DNA of 64,000 bases from Nocardia sp. alder85J (lineage in GTDB: Bacteria; Actinomycetota; Actinomycetes; Mycobacteriales; Mycobacteriaceae), in the NCBI RefSeq assembly GCF_020176955.2, contig NZ_JAIUCZ020000011.1, positions 248,001 through 312,000 on the forward strand, read 5' to 3'. Shown one piece after another: positions 52,107-61,052 of the stretch. The notes below the pieces were generated by a model. The model saw only the letters and a list, made by a program, of their open reading frames with translations. It did not search any database and had not been told where the DNA came from. Position numbers and translations under genes: made by a program. Position 1 is the stretch's first letter. Every line of letters begins with the position of its first letter.

Positions 52107-52974
52107 TCCGGTCGTCGCGCCGGGCGGCGAGGTAAGCGAGGGCCGGTTCGACCGGTCCTTCGTGGTCGGGGTGGTAGTGCGGCCGCAGGTAGCGGGGGAC
52201 GGCGGTGCCGAGCAGCCGCCAGCTGGGCAGCAGTCCCTTGCGGACGGCCCGGTTGTGATCGGTCAACAGGTATTTCCCGCCGGGGTTCTGCGGGTCGGTG
52301 TGCATCAGGTAGGCGGCGCCCTGGAACCAGAACCACAGCAGCAGTCCGGTGGCGATGGCGAAGCCGACCAGGCGGCGGGCGTAGCGCAGCGGTCCGCGGC
52401 CACCGAGACACCGGAACACGTCGTAGGCGACGGCCCGGTGTTCGACCTCCTCGGCGCCGTGCCAGCGCAGCAGGTCGAGCATGGCGGGGTCGGCGCCGGC
52501 CTTGTCGAAGTCGTCGGCGTCGAGGATCCAGTTGCCGAGGACGGCGGTGTAGTGCTCGATGGCGGCGATGACGGCCAGCCGGATGCGCAGCCATTCCGGG
52601 CGCAGGATCTTGCGGCCGCCGGGTGGGCGGCGGCCCAGCGGACCGGCGAAGACACGGTCCAGGCGGTCGACGAACGGCTGAGCGTCGAGGCCGTGGGTGG
52701 CGAGGTGGTCCAGGACGTTGGCGTGCTGGACGCTGTGCGTCGCCTCCTGCCCCATGAATCCCTTCATCGCCGCGCGCAGCCCGGGCTCGGTGACCTGGGG
52801 GAGGGCCTCGCGGAACACGTCGATGAACCAGCGCTCGCCCGGTGGCAGCAGCAGGTGCAGGGCATTGACGACGTGGGTGGCGGTGGGCTCTCCGGGGATC
52901 CAGTGCACAGGGGTGCGACGCCAGTCGAAGCAGACCCGGCGCGGGCGTATGGGGAATGGGATAGCGGCAAACAT
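52048..52974 (-). CDS. predicted metal-dependent hydrolase (PF10118), second paralogue
   Basis: 308 residues from ATG 52974. Same family as the 48324 protein: VCFDWRRTPVHWIPGEPTAT, HVVNALHLLLPPGERWFID, FMGQEATHSVQHANVLDHLA, AAIEHYTAVLGNWILD and WHGAEEVEHRAVAYDVFRCL carry the same E/H ligand sets. Its 3' end overlaps the EphD-like gene by 59 nt on the opposite strand. An inverted repeat lies 11 nt upstream of the start, suggesting separate regulation. Confidence 0.8.
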   Translation of the reverse strand: MFAAIPFPIRPRRVCFDWRRTPVHWIPGEPTATHVVNALHLLLPPGERWFIDVFREALPQVTEPGLRAAMKGFMGQEATHSVQHANVLDHLATHGLDAQPFVDRLDRVFAGPLGRRPPGGRKILRPEWLRIRLAVIAAIEHYTAVLGNWILDADDFDKAGADPAMLDLLRWHGAEEVEHRAVAYDVFRCLGGRGPLRYARRLVGFAIATGLLLWFWFQGAAYLMHTDPQNPGGKYLLTDHNRAVRKGLLPSWRLLGTAVPRYLRPHYHPDHEGPVEPALAYLAARRDDRIRSVSPVPRRTGPEPEPGG

Positions 52975-52984
52975 AACAGTCCTA

Positions 52985-53018
52985 TCACAGGAGAGAGAAT
53001 AAGGTTCTCTCCATGTGA
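52985..53018. promoter_or_regulatory. operator-like inverted repeat upstream of the second PF10118 gene
   Basis: TCACAGGAGAGA (52985-52996) and TCTCTCCATGTGA (53006-53018) form a near-palindrome around a 9-nt centre, immediately upstream of the ATG (52974). Probably a TetR-type site overlapping the ribosome-binding region. Confidence 0.55.
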
Positions 53019-53438
53019 GAGGGACCATAGCATCGGACGAGATGACCAAGTTCCAGTTTCTATCAAAGTTTGTCACCGCACACAATGCTGGTCGAGAATG
53101 GTGCAGGGCTGGTCATTGAGGGTCTTCGGTGCCGCCGGTGCCGCGGCCGGGAGCGATTCGAGGGGTGCCGGGGTCGCGCCGAAGTCCGTCACCGGGCCGT
53201 ATAAGTTACTCGGCATTCCGTCGATATCCGCGCCTGCTCGGCAGCGGATTCGGCCACCGGAATGGTGGCAGATGTGCCGTCGTAGACGGGCGGGCGGAGT
53301 TGCCGATGCGTCGAAGCGGGTGGCGTGTTCCGACGGCAGCAGTCGATGCCCGGCGCCGGTCGATGTGTGGCGGCAGGCGGGTGGCCGGAGCGTGGCGGGT
53401 GAGCGGTATGGCTCGCCGGCGGCGGGCCCTGCGCCGGC
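53019..53438. other. intergenic, nothing recognised
   Basis: About 420 nt between two minus-strand genes. It contains a few GC-rich open frames without protein character, and the promoter of the second PF10118 gene. Confidence 0.4.
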
Positions 53439-54011
53439 TCAGTGCACGCCGAGGTCGCGCAGGGTGGATTCGATGGCCGTCACCCGTGCCCGTGGAACGC
53501 CCCACGGCTGCTCCACCCCGACGGTCGCGTCGAGGTCCCACAGCACGCAGTGCTCGTCCGGCCGTGCGACCAGTGTCCAGGCGACCACCGTGCGGCCGAG
53601 CTGATCGGTCATGGAATCGACTGTGCCGCCGCCGAATCCGTCACCCTCCGGGAAGTGGTGCAGGAACCGGCCGTAGGCGTCCTCGCAGAAGCGGGCGTAG
53701 CGGCCGGTGCAGAGGATCAGTCCGTGCCAGGCTTCGTCCACCGCGTGCGACGGCATCCCGATCCGCCTGCCGTCCCGCATCGCCGCGCCGCAACACCGCA
53801 ACCATTGCCGCAGACCGGCGTCCACCCTGTCGCGCGGCTGCCACGGGCAGGTCTTGAAGACCGCCTCCGGCAGTTCGAGAGCGTCGACCGCCCGCTGCAT
53901 GCGATCGAGATCGACAGGCGGTAGCGGTGTCGGATCGCCTCGCTGCCCCGGTGTCGATTCGTCGCGCCGTATCCCGGTCGGGTCGAGGCGCCGGGAGCGT
54001 CCCCACAGCAC
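53439..54011 (-). CDS. conserved hypothetical protein (glycine-rich-domain-protein-like)
   Basis: 190 residues, GTG start at 54011. The block SHAVDEAWHGLILCTGRYAR, then FCEDAYGRFLHHFP, matches my recollection of GRDP-type proteins (D-x-x-W-H-x-x-I-L-x-T-x-x-Y-x-x-F-C...H-H), a probable metal-binding helical domain. An earlier segment AVFKTCPWQPRDRVDAGLRQ adds another Cys. Biochemical role unknown. It is divergent from the Cys-Gly-repeat membrane protein, a neighbour combination that may be functional. Confidence 0.6.
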   Translation of the reverse strand: MLWGRSRRLDPTGIRRDESTPGQRGDPTPLPPVDLDRMQRAVDALELPEAVFKTCPWQPRDRVDAGLRQWLRCCGAAMRDGRRIGMPSHAVDEAWHGLILCTGRYARFCEDAYGRFLHHFPEGDGFGGGTVDSMTDQLGRTVVAWTLVARPDEHCVLWDLDATVGVEQPWGVPRARVTAIESTLRDLGVH

Positions 54012-54212
54012 ACCTCACCGTAGAGCCGTGCGGAGCCTCGGGGCAATGCCCGATGTGGTCGCGGGCGGTGCGGATGGTCCGGGATGTGTGCTGTTGCCGG
54101 AGGACTCGGACGACCACGTGTCGAGCCGTGCGGACCGGTGCGGCAACCGGGTGGCGCTGCCCCGGAATTCGGTGGTTGACGACGGCGCGGGGGCCCGGTC
54201 AAGCTGCCAGGT

Positions 54213-54662
54213 ATGAGCATCATCCTGGTCATCTGCCTGCTCGCCTTCGGGCCGGTGATCCTGGTCGCGATCATCGCCCGGCTGGTCACCGGGCCCCGCG
54301 CCCGCAACAACTCCGGCCGGGGACCGGGGCGGCGCACCGGTTCCGGTGGCACCCACTACTCCGGCAGCGACGACGATTTCACCCGCAACGCCGCACTGTG
54401 GGCCGCCGGTGAATCGGCGGCCTGGTCCGGCGGCCACCATTCGCACGGCGGTCACCACGACAGCGGGCCGGGTTCGACACACCACGACAGCGGCCCCGGG
54501 TCGACCCATCACCACGACAGCGGCTCGCATCACGGAAGTAGTTGCGGCGGTGGTCATCACGGCAGCAGCTGTGGTGGCGGCAGCAGCAGTTGCGGCGGCG
54601 GGAGCAGCTGTGGTGGCGGAAGCAGTTGTGGTGGTGGCAGCAGTTGCGGTGGCGGTAGCTGA
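54213..54662 (+). CDS. small membrane protein with His-rich and Cys-Gly-Gly-Gly-Ser repeat tail
   Basis: 149 residues from ATG 54213. One N-terminal membrane segment (MSIILVICLLAFGPVILVAI), a short basic linker, then low-complexity repeats: two HHDSGPGST units and other His pairs (residues ~73-105), and a C-terminal tail with seven SCGGG/SSCGGGS units (residues ~109-149). His and Cys together suggest metal binding or post-translational cross-linking. It recalls the SCGGGG tails of actinobacterial TIGR04222 proteins, without that domain. Function unknown. Confidence 0.65.
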   Translation: MSIILVICLLAFGPVILVAIIARLVTGPRARNNSGRGPGRRTGSGGTHYSGSDDDFTRNAALWAAGESAAWSGGHHSHGGHHDSGPGSTHHDSGPGSTHHHDSGSHHGSSCGGGHHGSSCGGGSSSCGGGSSCGGGSSCGGGSSCGGGS

Positions 54663-54703
54663 CGACAACTCGATGAATATGGTTGCGGCGCAGCTTGTTC
54701 CGA

Positions 54704-55711
54704 TCAGGCGGGGCGGCTGCGGGTGGCGTAGAGGCTGGTGGCGGTGACCACGCCCAGCGCGCCGACGATCACCAGCAGCGAGGCGGCGGTGGGGATCTCG
54801 GGAACCGCGACCCCGGTGCCGTGCAGCCAGTCCAGGATCAGTTTCACGCCGATGAAGCCCAGGATCGCCGCCAGCCCGTAGGCCAGGTGCACCAGCCGCG
54901 ACAGGGCCGCGTGCAGGACGAAATACAGTGCGCGCAGGCCGAGCAGCGCGAAGGCGTTGGTGGCGAACACCAGGTAGGGGTCGCCGGTCACGCCGTACAC
55001 CGCGGGCACCGAATCGACGGCGAAGATCAGGTCGGTGGTCATCACCGCGGCCACCACCACCGCCAGCGGGGTGAGCGCCCGCCGCCCCGCGAGCCGGCCG
55101 ATCAGCCGGGTGCCCTGGTATTCACCGGTCACCGGCACCAGCCGGCGCAGCAACCGGACCGACCGCATCCGGTCGACGTCCACCTCCGGCTCGTGCCCGC
55201 GCACCGCGTCCAGGACCAGTTTCCCGGCCGTGACCAGCAGGATCAGCCCGAACAGCAGGAAGGCCCAGTCGAGAGTGGCCAGCGCGCCCGCGCCGAGCGC
55301 GATGAACAGTCCCCGCAGCAGCAGCGCCCCGACGATCCCGTACAGCAGGACCCGTTGCGCCAGCACCGCCGGCACCGCGAATGCGGTCAGCAGCAACACG
55401 AATACGAACAGATTGTCCACCGACAGCGATTTCTCCACGAGATAGCCGGTGAAGAATTCGGTGGCCGGTGTGCCCCCGAAACCCGCCCACAACAGGCCCG
55501 CGAAACCGAGCGGCAGGGCCAGATAGAACACCGTCCACCCGATGGCCTCGCGCACCGACACCTCGTGCGGCCGCCGGGTGACGGCGAAATCGAGGACCAG
55601 GAGTACGAGCACCCCCACGATGGTGACCGCCCACAGCCACGGCAACGCGAGAGTGTGCAGCGTGGTGCCGGAGTCGGACGCCGAAGCGGACGCGGCGGCG
55701 ATGGAAAGCAT
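54704..55711 (-). CDS. terC: TerC-family integral membrane protein (metal homeostasis)
   Basis: 335 residues from ATG 55711. About nine membrane helices; TerC hallmarks are FFTGYLVEKSLSVDNLFVFV and VVVAAVMTTDLIFAVDSVPA, with acidic residues (E, D-N; D, D-S) in the membrane, followed by VFATNAFALLGLRALYF. TerC/Alx proteins export Mn2+ or load it onto exported proteins. The leader carries a yybP-ykoY-like motif and an SD-masking hairpin, supporting manganese control. Confidence 0.88.
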   Translation of the reverse strand: MLSIAAASASASDSGTTLHTLALPWLWAVTIVGVLVLLVLDFAVTRRPHEVSVREAIGWTVFYLALPLGFAGLLWAGFGGTPATEFFTGYLVEKSLSVDNLFVFVLLLTAFAVPAVLAQRVLLYGIVGALLLRGLFIALGAGALATLDWAFLLFGLILLVTAGKLVLDAVRGHEPEVDVDRMRSVRLLRRLVPVTGEYQGTRLIGRLAGRRALTPLAVVVAAVMTTDLIFAVDSVPAVYGVTGDPYLVFATNAFALLGLRALYFVLHAALSRLVHLAYGLAAILGFIGVKLILDWLHGTGVAVPEIPTAASLLVIVGALGVVTATSLYATRSRPA

Positions 55712-55718
55712 GAAAACT

Positions 55719-55835
55719 CCTCGGGTACGACAAATGACCCGAGGTCTCCTTCACCCGTGATGGGTGGCCGCCCGAGGATCCCGCCGTTGGAATCCGTACT
55801 GATCGAGTCGGCTCTTGGGAAGTACTCCCCTCGCC
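55719..55835 (-). promoter_or_regulatory. yybP-ykoY-like (Mn2+) riboswitch leader of terC with SD-masking hairpin
   Basis: On the minus strand, the leader starts near GAGGGGAGTACTTCCC and ends GGAGACCTCG; GGGGAGUA and GAGACC are the conserved internal elements of the yybP-ykoY manganese aptamer. It runs straight into hairpin CCTCGGGT (55737-55744) / ACCCGAGG (55719-55726), whose 3' arm contains the terC SD (GAGGAG). The 5' arm overlaps the end of the aptamer, so ligand binding could free the SD. The aptamer fold is not drawn in full. Confidence 0.65.
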
Positions 55836-55881
55836 CCGTGATGGTAGCGAAGATTTTGCCGAATGGCCAGCCCGGCGCCGC

Positions 55882-56424
55882 TCACGAAGGCTGGTCCGAG
55901 CCGGAAATGCCTGCGGCGAGCCGTAACTGGGCGAGGAATTCGGCCTGGTCGTCGGCGCCGACGAGATAGTGCGAGACCGCCAGTCGCACGACGGCGCCCG
56001 CGACGACCACGGGATCGCCGTGCGGCACCAGCGGTTCGAGTAGCGCGCGCATCATCGGCACCACCCGATTCATCTGGGAGAGAACGTGATCGGGTTCGAT
56101 CTGTACGAGACTGCTGAGCCGGTACGAACTCTGCGATTCGACGATGAACCGCAGCACGGCATCCAGCCGCTCCGCCCCGGTCAGCCCGGCCACGACGCGC
56201 CGCAACCCCGCTTCGACATTGCGCAACTCGTATTCGCCGAAGGCGGCGAGCAGATCCTCCTTGGAGGAGAACAGCCGGTAGAGGGTGGGCCGGGAGATCT
56301 TCGCCTGGGTGGCGACGTCCGACAGGCTCAGCTTGCCGTACCCCGTGCGGCTGAGCACCTCGTAGGTCGCCCGCAGGATGCGGGTGCGGGTGCCGGTGTC
56401 ACGGCCGCCGGAAGTCGAGTCCAC
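55882..56424 (-). CDS. TetR/AcrR-family regulator
   Basis: 180 residues from ATG 56424. The N-terminal HTH (TRILRATYEVLSRTGYGKLS, LSDVATQAKISRPTLYRLFS, SKEDLLAAF) is typical TetR. The C-terminal ligand domain is short and unassigned. Divergent from the P450 gene, with an inverted repeat TTACAA...TTGTAA beginning at its own start codon, so it probably represses itself and the P450-dehydrogenase operon. Confidence 0.85.
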   Translation of the reverse strand: MDSTSGGRDTGTRTRILRATYEVLSRTGYGKLSLSDVATQAKISRPTLYRLFSSKEDLLAAFGEYELRNVEAGLRRVVAGLTGAERLDAVLRFIVESQSSYRLSSLVQIEPDHVLSQMNRVVPMMRALLEPLVPHGDPVVVAGAVVRLAVSHYLVGADDQAEFLAQLRLAAGISGSDQPS

Positions 56425-56425
56425 T

Positions 56426-56449
56426 TTACAACCTTTACGGAGTTTGTAA
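56426..56449. promoter_or_regulatory. TetR-type operator between tetR and P450 genes
   Basis: TTACAA (56426-56431) and TTGTAA (56444-56449), a 12-nt spacing, in AT-rich sequence directly upstream of the TetR start; CTTTACGG and TGTAATAC lie alongside. Confidence 0.55.
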
Positions 56450-56574
56450 GAAATGTAATACTAAGGCCGGTTCAGCGGCTCGATCAGCTCCTTCGCTCGT
56501 TGTCGAAATCCTAGGTGTCTCCTGCCTGTTCACGGCGGAAGCGGGCGACTCGGCCGCACGAGAGAAGAGGCATC

Positions 56575-57804
56575 ATGACCGACACGCTCGTCTCCGACGA
56601 CGCCATCGACTTCGACCCGTTCGCCGCCGAGTTCCACGACGATCCGCACCCCATCTACCGCCGGCTGCGCGACGAGGCCCCCGTCTATCACAGCTCCCGC
56701 TACGGTTTCTACGCCCTGTCCCGGTATGCCGACGTGGCGCCGGGGATGAAGGATTTCGACAACTACTCCTCCGCCCGCGGCATCACCCTCGAACAGGTGC
56801 TCGCCCCGGAGCCGCCGGAGATGCGGATCCCGATGATCATCATGATGGATCCGCCGGAACACACCCGGATGCGCAAGCTGGTCAACAAGGTGTTCACCCC
56901 GCGGGCCATCGCCGAACTGGAACCGATGATCGCCGCGACCGTGCGCGAATTCGCCGAACGCCTCGACCCGGCACGCTTCGACGTGGTCGAGGACTTCTCC
57001 ACGCTGTTCCCGATCGAGGTCATCACCACCATGCTCGGCGTGCCGCGCGAGGATCGGCAGCAACTGCGCGCCTGGCTGGCCGCGCCGCTGGAACGCGCAC
57101 CCGGCCAGATGGAACTGAGCGAGGAAGGCAAACAGGCGGTCATCGAGTCGACCGTCTACTACGCCAAGCTGATCGCCGAACGCCGGGCGCATCCGCGCGA
57201 CGACATGATCAGCCGCCTGATCGAGGTCGAGGTGGATCGCGAGGACGGCACCGCCACCCGGCTCACCGACCGCGAGATCCTGGGCTTCGCGGCCCTGCTG
57301 GCCGGCGCCGGCGCGGAGACCGTCGCCAAGGTGCTGGGCATCGCCGCGGTGGTCTTCGCCGACCATCCGGACCAGTGGCAGGCGATGCGCGCCGACCGCT
57401 CGCTGATCCCCGGCGCCTTCGAGGAACTGCTGCGCTACGACGGTCCGGTCCAGTACGACGTGCGCTATTCGCAGCGCGATATCACCCTGCACGACCGCAC
57501 GATTCCCGCGCAGAGCCCGGTGCTCATGCTGCTGGCCTCGGCCACCCGGGATCCGCGCACCTTCCCCGGCGCCGATCGCTTCGACATCACCCGTCCCTTC
57601 ACCGGCAACAACCTCGGCTTCGGCTACGGCATCCACCGCTGCCTCGGCGCCGCGCTGGCCCGCCTCGAGGGCCGGATCGCCCTGGACGCCATGCTCGAAC
57701 TGATGCCGGAGTACGAACTGGACCGGCCGGGCCTGCGCCGCGCCCGGGTCACCAGCGTCGGCGGCTGGACCCACGTACCCGTGCGCGTGCACCGGCCGCA
57801 CTGA
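56575..57804 (+). CDS. cytochrome P450
   Basis: 409 residues from ATG 56575 (AAGAGG upstream). I-helix LLAGAGAETVAKVLG (A-G-x-E-T), ExxR in FEELLRYDGPVQ, and heme loop FGYGIHRCLGAALARLEG with the thiolate at C356. Class I bacterial P450 resembling actinobacterial steroid, terpene or fatty-acid hydroxylases. No ferredoxin gene is adjacent. Followed by an MDR dehydrogenase on the same strand, which could process the hydroxylated product; divergent from TetR. Substrate unknown. Confidence 0.88.
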   Translation: MTDTLVSDDAIDFDPFAAEFHDDPHPIYRRLRDEAPVYHSSRYGFYALSRYADVAPGMKDFDNYSSARGITLEQVLAPEPPEMRIPMIIMMDPPEHTRMRKLVNKVFTPRAIAELEPMIAATVREFAERLDPARFDVVEDFSTLFPIEVITTMLGVPREDRQQLRAWLAAPLERAPGQMELSEEGKQAVIESTVYYAKLIAERRAHPRDDMISRLIEVEVDREDGTATRLTDREILGFAALLAGAGAETVAKVLGIAAVVFADHPDQWQAMRADRSLIPGAFEELLRYDGPVQYDVRYSQRDITLHDRTIPAQSPVLMLLASATRDPRTFPGADRFDITRPFTGNNLGFGYGIHRCLGAALARLEGRIALDAMLELMPEYELDRPGLRRARVTSVGGWTHVPVRVHRPH

Positions 57805-57820
57805 TCGGACCGGCGCCGGT

Positions 57821-57843
57821 GGGACGGGTCACACGCCCGTCCC
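57821..57843. terminator. hairpin between P450 and dehydrogenase genes
   Basis: GGGACGGG-TCACACG-CCCGTCCC, an 8-bp perfect stem 16 nt after the P450 stop, with no U-tract. It may lower read-through into the dehydrogenase gene or stabilise the P450 mRNA. Confidence 0.45.
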
Positions 57844-57918
57844 GCCCCGATCGCTTGACCTCGAGCAATGTTGAGGTAGCAGCCTGAGGAGGTTGTCCGA
57901 CAGCGAGAGGAAACGAAT

Positions 57919-58911
57919 ATGCGTGCAGTGGAAGCGAAATCCTTCGGCGGCCCCGAGGTGCTCACCCCCGTCGAACTGCCGGATCCGGTGCCCGGGACCG
58001 GACAGGTGCTCGTCGACGTCGCCGCCGCCGACGTCATGTTCCTGGACACGCTGCTGCGCAGCGGCTGGGGCACCGCCTTCTTCCCGGTGCGGCCGCCCTA
58101 TGTGCCCGGCGGCGCGATCGCGGGCGTGGTGTCCGCGGTCGGCGCGGGCGTCGACCCGGCCTGGCTGGGCACGCGGGTGGCCGCCCAGACGGCGGCCAGC
58201 GGTATCGGCGGCGGCGTGCCCACCGGCGGTTACGCCGAACGCGCACTGGCCGTGGCGGACAACCTCCTCGAGGTGCCCGCCGAGCTGGATCTCGTGACCG
58301 CCGCCGCGCTGGTGCACGACGGTCGCACCGCACTGGCTCTGATGAGATCCGCCGGCATCCGCCCCGGCGACCGCGTCCTGATCACCGCCGCCGGCGGCGG
58401 GGTGGGTACCCTGCTCACCCAGCTGGTGACCGCCACCGGCGCGAAGGTGATCGCCGCAGCCCGCGGCGAGGCGAAACTCGCTCTGGCACAGCGCCTCGGC
58501 GCCACCACCGTGGTCGACTACAGCGAAACCGAGTGGACCGAAAGGGTGCTGGCGGCCACCGGCGGCGAGGGTGCCGACATCGTCCTGGACGGCGCCGGCG
58601 GCGCACTCGGCCGGGCCGCACTGGAAGCCGCCGCGCCCGGCGCCCGCTTCCTCGCATTCGGCAGCGCCGGAGGCGGTTTCGCACTCGACGCCGCCGCAGC
58701 GGCCGCCCACGGCGTCACCCTGATCTCACTGCACGAGGTCACCGGCTCCGATATCGACTGGCGTGCGATCGGCACCGAGGCCCTCGCCGCGGTCGCCTCC
58801 GGCCGGCTGACGGTGACCGTCGGCCGGACCTTCCCCCTGGAGAAGGCCGCCGACGCGCATGCCACGATCGCCGCCCGCACCGCCGTGGGCCGCACGATCC
58901 TCACGGCCTGA
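57919..58911 (+). CDS. zinc-free MDR oxidoreductase (quinone-reductase-like)
   Basis: 330 residues from ATG 57919. GroES-like domain (GTGQVLVDVAAADVMFLDTL) lacking zinc ligands, then the nucleotide motif GDRVLITAAGGGVGTLLTQLV (A-x-G-G-V-G) for NADPH. It follows the P450 by 114 nt with a hairpin between. It probably reduces enones or quinones, possibly the P450 product. Its stop faces the Ddn-type gene 6 nt away. Confidence 0.8.
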   Translation: MRAVEAKSFGGPEVLTPVELPDPVPGTGQVLVDVAAADVMFLDTLLRSGWGTAFFPVRPPYVPGGAIAGVVSAVGAGVDPAWLGTRVAAQTAASGIGGGVPTGGYAERALAVADNLLEVPAELDLVTAAALVHDGRTALALMRSAGIRPGDRVLITAAGGGVGTLLTQLVTATGAKVIAAARGEAKLALAQRLGATTVVDYSETEWTERVLAATGGEGADIVLDGAGGALGRAALEAAAPGARFLAFGSAGGGFALDAAAAAAHGVTLISLHEVTGSDIDWRAIGTEALAAVASGRLTVTVGRTFPLEKAADAHATIAARTAVGRTILTA

Positions 58912-58917
58912 TCCGGT

Positions 58918-59349
58918 TCAGGCCCGCGGGCTGAGTACCACCACGGAAATGGGCCGGTCCGTCTTCTTCTGGTATTCGGTGTAGCGCCCCTGGTTGACCC
59001 CGTCGACCAGGGCCCACCGCCGGGCATAGTCCGGATCTCCCGGATAGGTCGCCCGCGCCGTCACCGGCAGTCGCCGCCGCCCCACCTGAATCTCGGTGTC
59101 CGGCGCGGCCTTCAGATTCGCCAGCCATCCCGGCGGCCGCGGCGCTCCGCCGTTGGACGCCGTCACCAGATAGTCGTCGCCGTCGCGCGCGTAGGTCAGC
59201 GCACTGACTCGCGACTGCCCGGTTTTCCGCCCGACCGTCCGCAACAACAGGGTCGGATTCCCGAACAACAGCCGGTGCCCCACCAGCCCGTCGGAAGCCT
59301 CGTAGATCTTCTGATGTATCCGCAACACGTTTCCGAACAGACTCGCCAT
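58918..59349 (-). CDS. F420H2-dependent nitroreductase/quinone reductase (Ddn family)
   Basis: 143 residues from ATG 59349. Split beta-barrel Ddn fold: GNPTLLLRTVGRKTGQSRVS, ALTYARDGDDYLVTASNGGA, PPGWLANLKAAPDTEIQVGR, and a C-terminal YTEYQKKTDRPISVVVL. The F420-binding Lys/Ser positions are conserved in the R-x-T-G-R-K-T-G and S-x-x-G motifs. Members reduce quinones and nitroimidazoles with the deazaflavin F420 of mycolic-acid actinobacteria. Confidence 0.85.
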   Translation of the reverse strand: MASLFGNVLRIHQKIYEASDGLVGHRLLFGNPTLLLRTVGRKTGQSRVSALTYARDGDDYLVTASNGGAPRPPGWLANLKAAPDTEIQVGRRRLPVTARATYPGDPDYARRWALVDGVNQGRYTEYQKKTDRPISVVVLSPRA

Positions 59350-59517
59350 GGTCGCCCTCCTGTGTCGTCGCGGTTCACCCTATCGGTTCACGCACTCCCC
59401 TCGAATGCCCCGCCGATACCCGTCACACAGCTTCTCCGTGTCGAACCCGGTCGGCTCCCCGAGCATGGCCAACCGGGTCTTCACACTCGGCCCCCGGAAG
59501 TCCGGAGGCCACCTCGA

Positions 59518-59739
59518 TCAGCTGGTGATGAGGTCCCAGGTGCCGTCCTGCGCCTGGGTGCAGGTGTACTGCGAGCCGCCGGTCTTCGGCGAGGCACCGT
59601 CGGCGGCGCACGCCTCCTGGGTGGCGTAGTTGCCGATGTAGTCGCTGTGCACGACGACCGGGTGAGCGGAGGCCGCGCCGACGCCGACGGTGGCCGCGCA
59701 CGCACCGAGAATCCCGGCGGCAACAAGGGTCTTGACCAT
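59518..59739 (-). CDS. small secreted protein
   Basis: 73 residues from ATG 59739, with AAAGGA upstream. Signal peptide MVKTLVAAGILGACAATVGV ending ASA-HP. The short mature part has two Cys (EACAADGASPKTGGSQYTCT) that could form one disulfide. Resembles small exported proteins of mycobacteria and nocardiae of unknown function. Confidence 0.7.
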   Translation of the reverse strand: MVKTLVAAGILGACAATVGVGAASAHPVVVHSDYIGNYATQEACAADGASPKTGGSQYTCTQAQDGTWDLITS

Positions 59740-59909
59740 GAACACTTCGTCCTTTCGATCTGACGCGAAATTCCGCGCCGGACAGAGGGTATCGCCTTCC
59801 TGCCGGTTAGTCGGCATCTGGGGCGAACCGGTTTCGGCGCCGTTCGGGTACGAGTTGCCGATCGATACGACGCATATCGAATCGCCGTTGTGATATCCGG
59901 AAATGGATA

Positions 59910-60959
<1,050 letters not shown>

Positions 60960-61052
60960 GCGCCGCCTCCTCGTTCCGGACCGTCCCGCCGCTCGGGACC
61001 GTGCACCGGTCAGTACGACCGGCGCGCCACCGCAAAGGAATCGAACCCCAGC

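Noticed and set aside
54460..54660. A CRISPR-like or VNTR array in the repetitive tail at 54460-54660
   Set aside because: The repeats are short in-frame codon repeats encoding SCGGG and HHDSG units within an ORF; no spacer structure.
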